This document shows, piece by piece, positions 1-7,301 of a stretch of DNA of 17,359 nucleotides. The notes under the pieces are model-generated. The model did no database searches. It was not told the origin of the DNA and saw nothing but the letters and a program-made list of their open reading frames with translations. Within the stretch, counting starts at the first letter, position 1, and each line of letters starts with the position of its first letter. Source of the DNA: an uncultured Clostridia bacterium (GTDB taxonomy: Bacteria > Bacillota > Clostridia > Lachnospirales > Lachnospiraceae); the NCBI GenBank assembly GCA_946405675.1, contig CAMJIC010000024.1:1-17359 (forward strand), given 5' to 3'. A program made the position numbers and the translations under genes.

Positions 1-2
1 GC

Positions 3-716
3 CTAGTCCACAGAGCCATTGCCGGCTGCAGTGCCGTTGTTCACAGAGCAATCCGCCGGCTCCATCATCCCGTCCTTCAGGATCCGGTCAGGATAAAAAC
101 CAGCTAAAGCCGCTGATACGGAGCACACCTTTTTCCCGGAAACATACTGCGCCGTATCGATCCAATGGCTTCCGATTTCCGTCACAGCCCTCACCCCGCC
201 GGACAGCACCGGATCGTACCTCCAGTCATAGGGGGCGGGCAGCGCGTGGAATTCCTGAAGGTAATTTCCGTGGATCAGCAAGGGCCTGCCAAACACGCCG
301 CTTTGTATGATCTCCCTTGCCTTCTGGACAGCAGTGTGGTACCGCACATTGTAGCATACACCGCACCGGACATTGCTTTTCCCCGCCAGGGCAGCAAGTG
401 AAGCCGCTTCCTCCGCGTCAAGACTGAGAGGCTTTTCGCACAGCACATGCTTGCCCGCCCTGACCGCCTCCCGCACATATTCCGCATGGAAGGGCGGCGG
501 CGTACAGACATGCACCACATCAATCTTATCGCTAAATGCAATGGACGGATCGTCCCCATACAACGGCACATTCCACTTCCGGGCAAACCGCTCAGCGCTT
601 TCCCCGTTCGATGTCACAACCGCCGCAAGCTGTACGCCGCAGGCCATCAAAGCCTCCGCATGGATATTGCCGGAAAAGCCTCCTCCAATGATCGCTGCTC
701 TCAAATCACACCTCAC
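3..716 (-). CDS. Gfo/Idh/MocA-family NAD(P)-dependent oxidoreductase, short at the C-terminus
   Basis: The N-terminal Rossmann domain has the dinucleotide-binding loop GGGFSG just after the start, the family 'CEKPLS' motif near residue 94, and the start of the alpha/beta substrate domain (GSHWIDTAQY). Family members oxidise or reduce sugars, inositols and related polyols with NAD(P). They are usually about 330-390 residues, whereas this frame ends at a TAG after 237. The last residues (from about 224) look like the usual 'VNNEDTA' strand but then stop, so a nonsense or frameshift mutation, or real shortening, is possible. The frame opens with GTG and overlaps the end of the DUF362 gene by 11 bases, so the two are translationally coupled. 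A TTG at 702-704, preceded by GAGGTG, is an equally good start and gives a protein beginning MRAAIIGGG. Family is certain; substrate is unknown. Confidence 0.8.
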   Translation of the reverse strand: MRCDLRAAIIGGGFSGNIHAEALMACGVQLAAVVTSNGESAERFARKWNVPLYGDDPSIAFSDKIDVVHVCTPPPFHAEYVREAVRAGKHVLCEKPLSLDAEEAASLAALAGKSNVRCGVCYNVRYHTAVQKAREIIQSGVFGRPLLIHGNYLQEFHALPAPYDWRYDPVLSGGVRAVTEIGSHWIDTAQYVSGKKVCSVSAALAGFYPDRILKDGMMEPADCSVNNGTAAGNGSVD

Positions 717-1728
717 CCAGGGCCTTCCGGCGAAGCAGCGCTGTCATCGGATCCTCCACAAAAGGAACCACATCCTTAACCGCATCGGCAGGCTGAATCC
801 TGTTCCCCTTCTCATCCAGGAGCACATACCTTCTGTTCCCCATCCCCAGCTCTTCCATGCTGGACAGCTGACGATGCCCGTGCCGGCTTTCGATCCGCTC
901 TCTCATCGCAGCCCCATCCTGCTCATTCAGGGCATAGATCAGATCCACGCAGGCCTGATCCACCGCAAGGATATCCGTAGATGCCAGGATGCCGATATTC
1001 GGTGTCACCACCTTCTCAGCCAAAACCCCCTCGCAGTCGCAGGACACCGAAATATTCCGCATGACATTGATATAGCAGACCTTCCGCCCGAAATGATCAA
1101 TGGTCGCCTTGGTGGACTCGCTGATCCGTTCCATCAGCTCCTCCATGTCCACACTCCATGCAAGTGACGGATCTTCACTGTTGCGCGCATGGATCATCCG
1201 CTTCCCGATCTTCCCGTCCGCGCATCCGATGCCGATATTTTTATTGCTCCCGCCGAAGCCCCCCATGGTATGGCCCTTGAAATGCGTCAGCGTGACCATG
1301 GAATCATAATTCAGGAGGTTCTTTCCCACCGACATATGGTCAAACCATTTTCCTCCGGAAACTGGAAGATCTGCCGTTCCTTCCGCATCCGTGATGTCCA
1401 CAGGGCAGAATGTCCACCCGTTGACCTTCAGCGTTTCCAGATGCTTCTCGGTGGTATCCCTGTCGCCTTCATAGTATGTGTTCGTTTCAATAATCGCCGC
1501 TTCCGGCAGCTGGGACCGGATCAGGTTCTCCACCCATGAGCGCGGGATAATATTCGGTCCATACTTCTCGCCCGTGTGCAGCTTGATCGCAACCCTGCCG
1601 CCAATGCATCCGTTCACACGCTGGTAGATGGCCTCAAGGCCCTCCGCCGAAAGATCCTTCGTGAAATACACGATCGATTCATTTCCTCTGCGATCCTCAT
1701 AGGGAGTGTAAATGCTACCGTCTGTCAT
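706..1728 (-). CDS. DUF362 domain protein
   Basis: This is a 340-residue protein of the DUF362 family, whose members are often annotated as iron-sulfur centre proteins of unknown role. Recognisable family blocks are 'VAIKLHTGEKYGPN', 'ETNTYYEGDRDTT', a glycine-rich 'FKGHTMGGFGGSNKNIGIG' segment, and 'ILASTDILAVDQACVDL' towards the end. The C-terminal ferredoxin-type cluster present in many relatives is absent; only a 'CDCEG' pair is seen. I chose the ATG at 1726-1728 because AAGGAG lies eight bases upstream. The frame is open further, to 1791, but without a comparable ribosome site. A perfect TATAAT box lies 72 bases upstream, so the gene probably has its own promoter and is co-translated with the oxidoreductase that overlaps its end. 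Cellular function is not known. Confidence 0.85.
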   Translation of the reverse strand: MTDGSIYTPYEDRRGNESIVYFTKDLSAEGLEAIYQRVNGCIGGRVAIKLHTGEKYGPNIIPRSWVENLIRSQLPEAAIIETNTYYEGDRDTTEKHLETLKVNGWTFCPVDITDAEGTADLPVSGGKWFDHMSVGKNLLNYDSMVTLTHFKGHTMGGFGGSNKNIGIGCADGKIGKRMIHARNSEDPSLAWSVDMEELMERISESTKATIDHFGRKVCYINVMRNISVSCDCEGVLAEKVVTPNIGILASTDILAVDQACVDLIYALNEQDGAAMRERIESRHGHRQLSSMEELGMGNRRYVLLDEKGNRIQPADAVKDVVPFVEDPMTALLRRKALGEV

Positions 1729-1799
1729 CTGATGATCTCCTTTGTCTGAATATCTGCTGTCTAACACAATGCCGTTCTTAATTTCATTCAATCTTCATA

Positions 1800-1828
1800 A
1801 TTATACCACAAGCAACGAGCCATATGAA
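1800..1828 (-). promoter_or_regulatory. Promoter of the DUF362 gene
   Basis: A perfect -10 box TATAAT is read on the minus strand at 1805-1800. Seventeen bases upstream is a weak -35, TTCATA (1828-1823). Transcription would start near 1793, giving a leader of about 65 bases. The -35 overlaps the AACTGTTC motif at 1826-1833. Confidence 0.6.
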
Positions 1829-1833
1829 CAGTT
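1826..1833. promoter_or_regulatory. GAACAGTT/AACTGTTC motif over the DUF362 -35
   Basis: One copy of the 8-mer that recurs in other intergenic gaps of this region (3624-3640, 5129-5156, 6206-6242, 6257-6293). Here it overlaps the -35 element, a position suited to a repressor or activator. Operator function is inference. Confidence 0.35.
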
Positions 1834-1849
1834 AATGGCCATCATACCA

Positions 1850-1880
1850 GGCGGCGCAGGCTTTACCAGCCTGCGCCGCC
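1850..1880. other. Perfect 13-bp inverted repeat (hairpin)
   Basis: The arms GGCGGCGCAGGCT (1850-1862) and AGCCTGCGCCGCC (1868-1880) are perfectly complementary around a 5-base loop. It lies 70 bases past the stop of the DUF1593 gene and upstream of the DUF362 promoter, so it may end the DUF1593 transcript. No T-tract follows on either strand, so it is not a textbook intrinsic terminator. Confidence 0.6.
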
Positions 1881-1949
1881 ATATTGAAAGAATCTTTATG
1901 ATCCGTTCATGTTCCAATATCCCCGTTATTCAGAAAAAAACCGCTCCCG

Positions 1950-3566
1950 TTACTCCACCACGATCCGTACCTGCGCATATCTTGTCATAACAGCATCCGC
2001 GTCATCTCTTGCGCGGAGGGTCAGGGTAAAGCAGTCCCCGCTCTGGGCATCTTCCGGAATCGTAAAGGACGCTTCCGGCGTTTCCGCTTTCCATTCATAG
2101 ATCTGGGTTCCTTCCCCATGGAATACGCCGCCAGTCGGATCAATGGTCCATTCCGCGCTGCAGGTATCGCCATCCGGATCTGAGATCACTGCTCCAAAGG
2201 ATACCGTCTCTCCCGGGGCCGATGTAAAGTCTTTTTCCTGCATCTCAACGACCGGCGCATGATTGCAGTTCTCCGGCGTATTGACACACCAGTCGGCGCG
2301 GGCTGCCCATTCCAGCTGGAAGTCCAGCAGGTAGGGATTATACTTCTCAATATTATTGGTCTCAGGGTTCACATAGCCAGTCGGAATGATCCCGCCGGGA
2401 AGCGTGGTCAGATATCCCGCGTCCTCGCCATTGGCTTTCGTATAGAAATATCTCCCGCCATAGCTGCCGAAGGAACCATTCTCAAAACCCCTGAGCCCCG
2501 TGTTGAAAAGGCCCATGATGCTGATGGTATCCCCTTCCGCAATGAAGTCGTAATCATTATATTCCTTGTCGTAGATAATATTGGTTTCTCCAAACTGGTA
2601 CTTGTCTTCTTCCCCGTCGATATGCTGTCCGTCATTCACCGTCTTATACAGTGCCATCAGGGAGCCGTGGTTAAACTTGATATTCTCCTTCAGCCAGTCT
2701 GCCTGGAACGTATACAACGCGTCTGACTGTGCATTCAGCGAAGAGGAATACCCGCCGTATCCGCAGTTATTAAAAGACACGACCAGATCCGGATACCGTT
2801 CCTTGATATAATCTTCATAAGTCCAGTCCTGGCCGTTTCCGGCAATGATTGCCTTGTCACATACCTTCCGGTAGATAGAATCCCATTCCTCCGTATCACT
2901 GTACTCCTCATAGATGGATAGCAGCGCACGCGCAACAGTGTTGAAGCCTCCCCATGAAAGAATGTACAGATTCCGGTCATCATCATCCAGCAAAGCGGCT
3001 TTGATCAGATCCGACCCTTCGGTATCCTCCCGGACATCCCCTTCGAACTGAACGTTCCCGATCTTCGTAATCGCCACCAATTCCTCCGGCGACGGGTAAC
3101 CTTCCGCATTCTGAGAAAGGAACTCATACGCCTCGGCATACTCATTGCTCCACAGATTCGGCAGCCAGTCCAGCGGCTGCGGCCGGAAGGAGGTCATCTC
3201 CAACGCCCCCTCTTCCCTGTTCTGTATGTGGTCATTGACCTCAGCCTGTGTATGTTCCCCGTCCCCGGTAAAATGGCAGAACGACCCGGAAACCACGATT
3301 CCCGCCAGGTCAATCTCATTGAAAAACAGGCACTCGTGAATAAAGGAATTCATGTCATCGATCTCCAGATCGGATGTAATGATCACACGGGGTTTCCCAT
3401 CTTCCCCGAGACGGATCATCTTGTCCTGGGGTGTTTCCAAAACCTCCCGGGCGGCAAGCTGTTCCGGGATCGGTTTCACGCGCCGCGCGGCAAAAGCCGG
3501 TGAACTGAGCGCACCAGTCATCAGGCAGGGGGTCAGCAGGATCGCAAGTTTTCTGAAATATCTCAT
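1950..3566 (-). CDS. Exported DUF1593 (nucleoside-hydrolase-like) protein with C-terminal beta-sandwich domain
   Basis: The 538-residue product starts with a Sec signal peptide: a basic MRYFRK end, a hydrophobic stretch, and a likely cut after AFA at residue 26. The mature part opens with the DUF1593 core, 'RVIITSDLEIDDMNSF' at about 60-75. The Asp-rich turn (D66, D70, D71) resembles the calcium-binding start of inosine-uridine nucleoside hydrolases. The core continues to about residue 390. The last 100 residues (from 'NHAPVVEMQEKDF') look like an Ig/cadherin-type fold with an 'SDPDGD' loop. The start ATG has GGAGGT at ideal spacing. Distant members are described as acting on carbohydrates or nucleosides, but no substrate is established that I can name. 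The product is probably released or bound at the cell surface. It has its own upstream region with a palindromic operator-like site. Confidence 0.85.
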   Translation of the reverse strand: MRYFRKLAILLTPCLMTGALSSPAFAARRVKPIPEQLAAREVLETPQDKMIRLGEDGKPRVIITSDLEIDDMNSFIHECLFFNEIDLAGIVVSGSFCHFTGDGEHTQAEVNDHIQNREEGALEMTSFRPQPLDWLPNLWSNEYAEAYEFLSQNAEGYPSPEELVAITKIGNVQFEGDVREDTEGSDLIKAALLDDDDRNLYILSWGGFNTVARALLSIYEEYSDTEEWDSIYRKVCDKAIIAGNGQDWTYEDYIKERYPDLVVSFNNCGYGGYSSSLNAQSDALYTFQADWLKENIKFNHGSLMALYKTVNDGQHIDGEEDKYQFGETNIIYDKEYNDYDFIAEGDTISIMGLFNTGLRGFENGSFGSYGGRYFYTKANGEDAGYLTTLPGGIIPTGYVNPETNNIEKYNPYLLDFQLEWAARADWCVNTPENCNHAPVVEMQEKDFTSAPGETVSFGAVISDPDGDTCSAEWTIDPTGGVFHGEGTQIYEWKAETPEASFTIPEDAQSGDCFTLTLRARDDADAVMTRYAQVRIVVE

Positions 3567-3623
3567 AGCAGCACCTCCGGATAGTCATTCTTGTTATTAC
3601 GCGCCTGTAGGAACATCATGTGT

Positions 3624-3646
3624 AACTGTTCTGAACAGCTACTATA
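3624..3646 (-). promoter_or_regulatory. -10 box with overlapping palindromic operator upstream of DUF1593 gene
   Basis: On the minus strand a TATAGT box (3646-3641) is directly followed by AGCTGTTCAGAACAGTT (3640-3624). The core CTGTTC-A-GAACAG is a perfect 13-base palindrome. It would sit on the transcription start, a classic repressor position. No good -35 is visible. The remainder of the 3567-3830 gap shows no gene, only weak small hairpins. Confidence 0.45.
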
Positions 3647-3830
3647 CATATTTCGATTCACAGCAGTTCCCCACATGAAACGGGAAGGCCGTAAACAGCA
3701 ACATCATCATGACATAAAACAGGTTCCTGTTTACACGAAAAACGTGAATGGTGCATTCTGGTTCGGAAACTGCATTGATCATTGTACAGGCCACGCCCCT
3801 GCAAGCGCAGCCTGTATCAATCATCCAGCT

Positions 3831-4952
3831 TCAATCAAAATGAGCGGATACTTCCTTCAGCTTTTCAATGATTGGCAGATGCTGGGGACATACTCCCTCA
3901 CACTGGCCGCACTGGATACAGTCGCCTGCCCGTCCGAACTTCTGTGCCAGATTACTATAATTGGTAAAATTAATGGTCCATCCCTTCTCCTCCAGGTTCT
4001 CCCTCATATCCTCATTATACAGCGAGAAATACCTTGGAATCGGGATCTGCATCGGGCATCCCTCCGTGCAGTACGAACACCCGGTACAGGGGACCGCAAT
4101 CTGATCATTGATGGCTCCGGCCACCCGCTTTGTCAGGAGTTCCTCTTCCTCGCGGGTGAGCGGCCGGAATTCTTCCATATAACTCAGATTGTCCTGCATC
4201 TGCTCCATATTGCTCATCCCGGAGAGTACCATCATCACGTTCTTCTGAGATGCCGCGAACCGGATCGCCCATGAGGGGATCGAAAGATCAGGTTCTTTCT
4301 CTTTCAGGAGTCTTGCCGCTTCCTCAGGCACATTGGCCAGCGTCCCCCCTTTCACCGGCTCCATGACGATCACAGGCTTTCCATACCTGGCCGCTGTTTC
4401 ATAGACCTTCCGTGACTGGATCCATTCACTCTCCCAATCCAGATAATTCAGCTGGATCTGCACGAATTCCATCTCCGGGTGCTTTGTGAGAATCTCATCC
4501 AATAATTCCGGCGTATCATGGAACGAGAAGCCCGCATGCTTCACAAGCCCCTTCGCCTTCTTGTCCAGAAGCCATTCAAAGCAATGGAATTCCTCATACT
4601 TGGGGTAGCTGCCTGCTTCAATCCCATGCAGAAGGTAATAATCAAAATATCCTGCGCCGGTCTGTTCCAGCTGGTCACTGAAGACTTGTTCCATCTCCTC
4701 CCGGGAGTTGAAGAATTCATTGTGCAGCTTCGTCGCCAGCGTAAAGCTCTCCCGGGGATAACGATCCACAATCGCCTCCTTCGCCACCCTCTGGCTTGCA
4801 AAACCGTTGTACATGATCGCTGTGTCAAAGTAGGTGAACCCCTTCTCCATGAAAAGATCCACCATCTTCTTCACCTGCTCAATATCGACAGACGCATCAT
4901 TGTCCGGATCCGTGAGCGGCATCCTCATTAATCCAAATCCAAGTTTTTTCAT
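3831..4952 (-). CDS. Aldo/keto reductase with C-terminal two-cluster 4Fe-4S ferredoxin domain
   Basis: This 373-residue cytoplasmic protein has an aldo/keto reductase TIM barrel. The catalytic tetrad is visible as D43 and Y48 (FDTAIMYNG), K75 (ATKLH) and H109 (LLHGI). The C-terminus adds two ferredoxin motifs, CTGCSYCTEGCP at about 289 and CIQCGQCEGVCP at about 345, each suited to a 4Fe-4S cluster. This architecture is common in anaerobic Clostridia and suggests electron supply from ferredoxin as well as, or instead of, NADPH. The substrate is unknown. The ATG at 4950-4952 is preferred because AAGG lies six bases upstream; an in-frame ATG at 4968-4970 has no such site. The gene stands alone, with an upstream bidirectional terminator separating it from the flavoprotein gene. 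Confidence 0.92.
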   Translation of the reverse strand: MKKLGFGLMRMPLTDPDNDASVDIEQVKKMVDLFMEKGFTYFDTAIMYNGFASQRVAKEAIVDRYPRESFTLATKLHNEFFNSREEMEQVFSDQLEQTGAGYFDYYLLHGIEAGSYPKYEEFHCFEWLLDKKAKGLVKHAGFSFHDTPELLDEILTKHPEMEFVQIQLNYLDWESEWIQSRKVYETAARYGKPVIVMEPVKGGTLANVPEEAARLLKEKEPDLSIPSWAIRFAASQKNVMMVLSGMSNMEQMQDNLSYMEEFRPLTREEEELLTKRVAGAINDQIAVPCTGCSYCTEGCPMQIPIPRYFSLYNEDMRENLEEKGWTINFTNYSNLAQKFGRAGDCIQCGQCEGVCPQHLPIIEKLKEVSAHFD

Positions 4953-5066
4953 ATCATCCCTTCCTTCCATAGATCAGGACCTGTAAACGATTCATCCCAA
5001 AAGAAAAATCCAGAGCAGTCTGTTCGGCTCATCTGTTTACAGATCCTTACTGCATACTGTGGTATC

Positions 5067-5075
5067 ATCATAACA
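5067..5075 (-). promoter_or_regulatory. Candidate extended -10 promoter of the aldo/keto reductase gene
   Basis: On the minus strand the sequence TGTTATGAT forms an extended -10 (TGnTATGAT), read from 5075 to 5067. No convincing -35 is seen upstream, where the terminator T-tract lies. The leader would be about 105 bases. It contains a separated inverted pair CTGTAAAC (4981-4988) / GTTTACAG (5034-5041). Confidence 0.35.
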
Positions 5076-5087
5076 GAAAACTGCATG

Positions 5088-5116
5088 AAAAAAAGCCGGA
5101 TTTCTCCGGCTTTTTT
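5088..5116. terminator. Bidirectional Rho-independent terminator
   Basis: The stem GCCGGA (5095-5100) pairs with TCCGGC (5105-5110) around a 4-base loop. It is flanked by an A-run on the left and six T on the right, so it reads as a terminator on both strands. On the minus strand it follows the flavoprotein gene by about 70 bases and isolates it from the aldo/keto reductase gene. Confidence 0.85.
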
Positions 5117-5128
5117 GATCAGATCAGA

Positions 5129-5156
5129 AACTGTACAGAACCAGTTCTGAACAGTT
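5129..5156. repeat. Near-perfect 13-bp inverted repeat carrying the AACTGTTC motif
   Basis: AACTGTACAGAAC (5129-5141) faces GTTCTGAACAGTT (5144-5156) with 12 of 13 pairs and a 2-base gap. It sits between the flavoprotein stop codon and the terminator. The right half continues as TGAACAGTTCCTCAGATC, close to the tandem repeat at 6206-6242. It is either a binding site or part of a small dispersed repeat. Confidence 0.55.
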
Positions 5157-5187
5157 CCTCAGATCATTTTTCCAGTACTTTGGCTCT

Positions 5188-6129
5188 TTACGCTCTTTCA
5201 GGAACAGACGGCTTGATGAAGTCTTTGTATTTCGCTTTCCTGGCCTTGAATTCCGCGCTGTTCTTCTGAAGATCCGCAAGGCGGCCTTCATTCTCCTGGA
5301 TATCTTTTCCATGCATCATCTTCCCGGACATGGTGTCATGCGCCATCTCATACTGCTCCTTGGGATAATTGATCACGATAGCGCCATCCTTCACCTCCAG
5401 CTCGCCCTCCATGCCGCACAGACCGCAGATCGCGTGGGTCGTACCCGGATTGATGTAGAAGTTATTGGTGTGGCAATGCGGACAGACGCCTGCCGGTCCC
5501 ATCCACTCCGCTTCCGGAATGTTAGCCGCCGCCTTCGCCAGGTTGATGCCGATCTGATGTGCCCGGGCCAGTGCCTTATCATCCATCAGGATCGTCTTGG
5601 ACCACTGGAACTTATCGTTGTCGATGATCTTCCACATCGGGCTCATCGCCACCATTCCATGGTCCATCTGAACCAGGGAACCCCAGTCCGATCCGCCGAC
5701 CGCCATGAAAGAGATCACCTTGTCCTGAAGAAGCCTCGGATCCACGCCCGGTCCCCCATGCTCCTTGGAAAGCATATCGGCAATCACCAGGTTGCCCCTG
5801 TCCATGGACGGACCGAAACGGTCACATACCGTGTGCACGATTCCCGGAACGCCGTTCTCGAAGATCGGGGAGACCATCAGGATCCCGTCCGCGTCCAGCA
5901 TCTTATCCAGAAGCCACAGGAAGTCATCTTTCAAAGCGCAGGTTCTTCCCCGCCCGCTCATGATCGACTTCACGCAGGCGATGCAGCCCGTGCAGTGCTT
6001 GATGTCAAGCTTATGGAGATTGATGAATTCGATTTCCGCTCCTGCCTCCTGTGCGCCCATCAGGCCTTCCTTGCACATCGAGTCATTCGCGCCGTTCAAA
6101 GTTCCGGAAGAAATACCTAAGATTTTCAT
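5188..6129 (-). CDS. Iron-sulfur flavoprotein-like NAD(P)H-dependent FMN reductase with C-terminal Cys4 knuckle
   Basis: The 313-residue protein begins as a flavodoxin-fold FMN reductase: 'MKILGISSGTLNGAND' with an FMN-phosphate loop. It then shows C46, C49, C52 and C64 (CTGCIACVKS...GRTC), a compact cysteine group like that of archaeal/clostridial iron-sulfur flavoproteins, suggesting a 4Fe-4S cluster. After the flavodoxin domain is a second set, C216, C219, C235 and C238 (CPHCH...CGLCG), spaced as a zinc ribbon or rubredoxin-like knuckle. Redox transfer to an unknown partner is likely. I chose the ATG at 6127-6129 because AGGAGG precedes it; the frame extends upstream to 6207 without a good ribosome site. 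A related protein lies at 16687-17359 with the same second-cluster spacing. The gene is flanked by a terminator and by repeated operator-like motifs. Confidence 0.85.
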   Translation of the reverse strand: MKILGISSGTLNGANDSMCKEGLMGAQEAGAEIEFINLHKLDIKHCTGCIACVKSIMSGRGRTCALKDDFLWLLDKMLDADGILMVSPIFENGVPGIVHTVCDRFGPSMDRGNLVIADMLSKEHGGPGVDPRLLQDKVISFMAVGGSDWGSLVQMDHGMVAMSPMWKIIDNDKFQWSKTILMDDKALARAHQIGINLAKAAANIPEAEWMGPAGVCPHCHTNNFYINPGTTHAICGLCGMEGELEVKDGAIVINYPKEQYEMAHDTMSGKMMHGKDIQENEGRLADLQKNSAEFKARKAKYKDFIKPSVPERA

Positions 6130-6205
6130 GTTTGTTCCTCCTGTCTTAGTTCGTGTCGTGCCCGGAAAACGATTCGTTGTCCTGCACATCTTTCGTAAAT
6201 GATTC

Positions 6206-6242
6206 ATGAACAGTTCCTTAGATCATGAACAGTTCCTTAGAT
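6206..6242. repeat. Tandem 19-bp direct repeat containing GAACAGTTC
   Basis: ATGAACAGTTCCTTAGAT occurs at 6206-6223 and again at 6225-6242, with a period of 19 bases. Each copy holds the palindrome GAACAGTTC. The repeats lie at and just after the likely transcription start of the flavoprotein gene, a typical place for tandem repressor operators. Confidence 0.7.
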
Positions 6243-6269
6243 ATAGAAAGGACTGATGTAACAGTTCAA
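6240..6269 (-). promoter_or_regulatory. Candidate promoter of the flavoprotein gene
   Basis: On the minus strand TTGAAC (6269-6264) and TATATC (6245-6240) are 18 bases apart. The -35 overlaps the left arm of an inverted repeat and the -10 overlaps the tandem repeat, so occupied operators would block it. The match to consensus is moderate. Confidence 0.4.
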
Positions 6270-6293
6270 AGCCAAAGGTTCTGAACTGTTACA
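6257..6293. repeat. Perfect 12-bp inverted repeat
   Basis: TGTAACAGTTCA (6257-6268) and TGAACTGTTACA (6282-6293) are exact reverse complements with a 13-base spacer. It begins nine bases after the stop of the HSL-type hydrolase gene. On the minus strand the T-run comes before rather than after the stem, so it is a poor terminator and more like a two-site operator. Confidence 0.65.
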
Positions 6294-6301
6294 GAAAAAA
6301 G

Positions 6302-7282
6302 TTACTGTAACTCAAATCGATCCCGTAGGAACGCTTCGCTCATTTCAATTGCCTCATCCGCCGCTTTCCGGAAAGAAGGATCATGGGTGCCCCGCACCTC
6401 AGGAGCCGTTGTCTGATATGCCTCCGGATTTGCGGCATCCTCAACATACCCGTGGTGCATCCCTTCCATGACACGGACCGTCACCGGCACACCGGCTTTT
6501 TTCAGGTTTTCCGCATACAGAAGCCCTTCCTCCTTCAGGGAATCCCTTCCGCCCGGAAGGATCAGCGCAGGTGCGGTTCCCTTCAGCTCATCTTCCCCCG
6601 CAAGGACCGGAGACACATAGACGTGCTTCCGCTCCTCCTCAGAAGAATACAGGAGAGTGAATGCGGTCATGACCTCACTGGCCATATCGCAGTCATAATG
6701 TTTCTTCTCCCCGGGAAGGTGAACCGCATCCAGATAAGGGTAGTGCAGGATCTGCGCCTTCAGTGTAAGCTCCTGGTTCAGCACCGCCTGCATGGCTGCG
6801 TCCGTTGCAAGCGTCGCGCCGGCGGAATATCCCATCACGGCCATCCGCTTCGGATCGATACCGTACTGGTCAGAGCGCAGGAACATCCTCCGGATCACTC
6901 CGTATGCATCTTTCACCGCAGCCGGAAAGGGGTTCTCCGGGGCAAGCCGGTAATTCACTCCAACCACATGAATCCCCAGATCCTTGCAGATACGTTCACA
7001 CAAAGCATCCGTCTTTTCCGCATTGCCCAGCATGAAGCCGCCGCCGTGAAACTCAAAAAGTACAGGCCTTGGTCCATCGAGGATCGTTCCGTCAGGACGC
7101 TTCGCCTTGTGGAAACAGATGCTGATCTTCCTTCCCGGAAGGGAAAACTCCTCCGTCCGGGCGAAGCGCTCCTGCCGCATCACCAGCTGCGTATTGAACG
7201 CACGCAGATCCGGCAGCATATCCAGGAATCCCCTCAGGGAAGGATCCGTAATCTCCGGACATAGTCGCATTCTCTTTGCCAT
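6302..7282 (-). CDS. HSL-type alpha/beta hydrolase (carboxylesterase-like)
   Basis: The 326-residue protein belongs to the hormone-sensitive-lipase group of alpha/beta hydrolases (PF07859 type). It carries the oxyanion motif HGGGF at 79-83, the nucleophile elbow GYSAG with S153, the acid D247 in 'PGGRDS', and the catalytic histidine, probably H277, in 'GMHHGY'. Length is normal and there is no signal peptide, so it should hydrolyse small acyl esters in the cytoplasm. It is the last gene of the cluster, 19 bases behind butyrate kinase. The acid it frees may feed, or come from, the same acyl pool. The ribosome site is weak (AAGG only a few bases before the ATG); an ATG four codons later (7268-7270) is an alternative start. 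Confidence 0.88.
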   Translation of the reverse strand: MAKRMRLCPEITDPSLRGFLDMLPDLRAFNTQLVMRQERFARTEEFSLPGRKISICFHKAKRPDGTILDGPRPVLFEFHGGGFMLGNAEKTDALCERICKDLGIHVVGVNYRLAPENPFPAAVKDAYGVIRRMFLRSDQYGIDPKRMAVMGYSAGATLATDAAMQAVLNQELTLKAQILHYPYLDAVHLPGEKKHYDCDMASEVMTAFTLLYSSEEERKHVYVSPVLAGEDELKGTAPALILPGGRDSLKEEGLLYAENLKKAGVPVTVRVMEGMHHGYVEDAANPEAYQTTAPEVRGTHDPSFRKAADEAIEMSEAFLRDRFELQ

Positions 7283-7301
7283 CGCCTTACCCTGAACCCC
7301 C

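Noticed and set aside
373..1167. Open frame of 264 codons on the plus strand across the oxidoreductase and DUF362 genes
   Set aside because: No recognisable motif; antisense shadow of two well-supported genes.
3717..3732. AAACAGG-TT-CCTGTTT mini-hairpin
   Set aside because: Loop too short and stem AT-rich; probably incidental.
3781..3821. Bulged inverted repeat ATTGTACAGGC / GCCTGTATCAAT after the aldo/keto reductase gene as a terminator
   Set aside because: No T-tract follows on the minus strand and the stem is bulged; evidence is too weak to call it.
5050..5060. CTGCATACTGT, identical to 11 bases of the palindromic element at 8439-8594
   Set aside because: An 11-base match in 17 kb is expected by chance and none of the inverted partner sequence is nearby.
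5311..6120. Open frame of 269 codons, plus strand, histidine-rich
   Set aside because: Antisense to the flavoprotein gene; the composition follows from the reverse complement of that gene.
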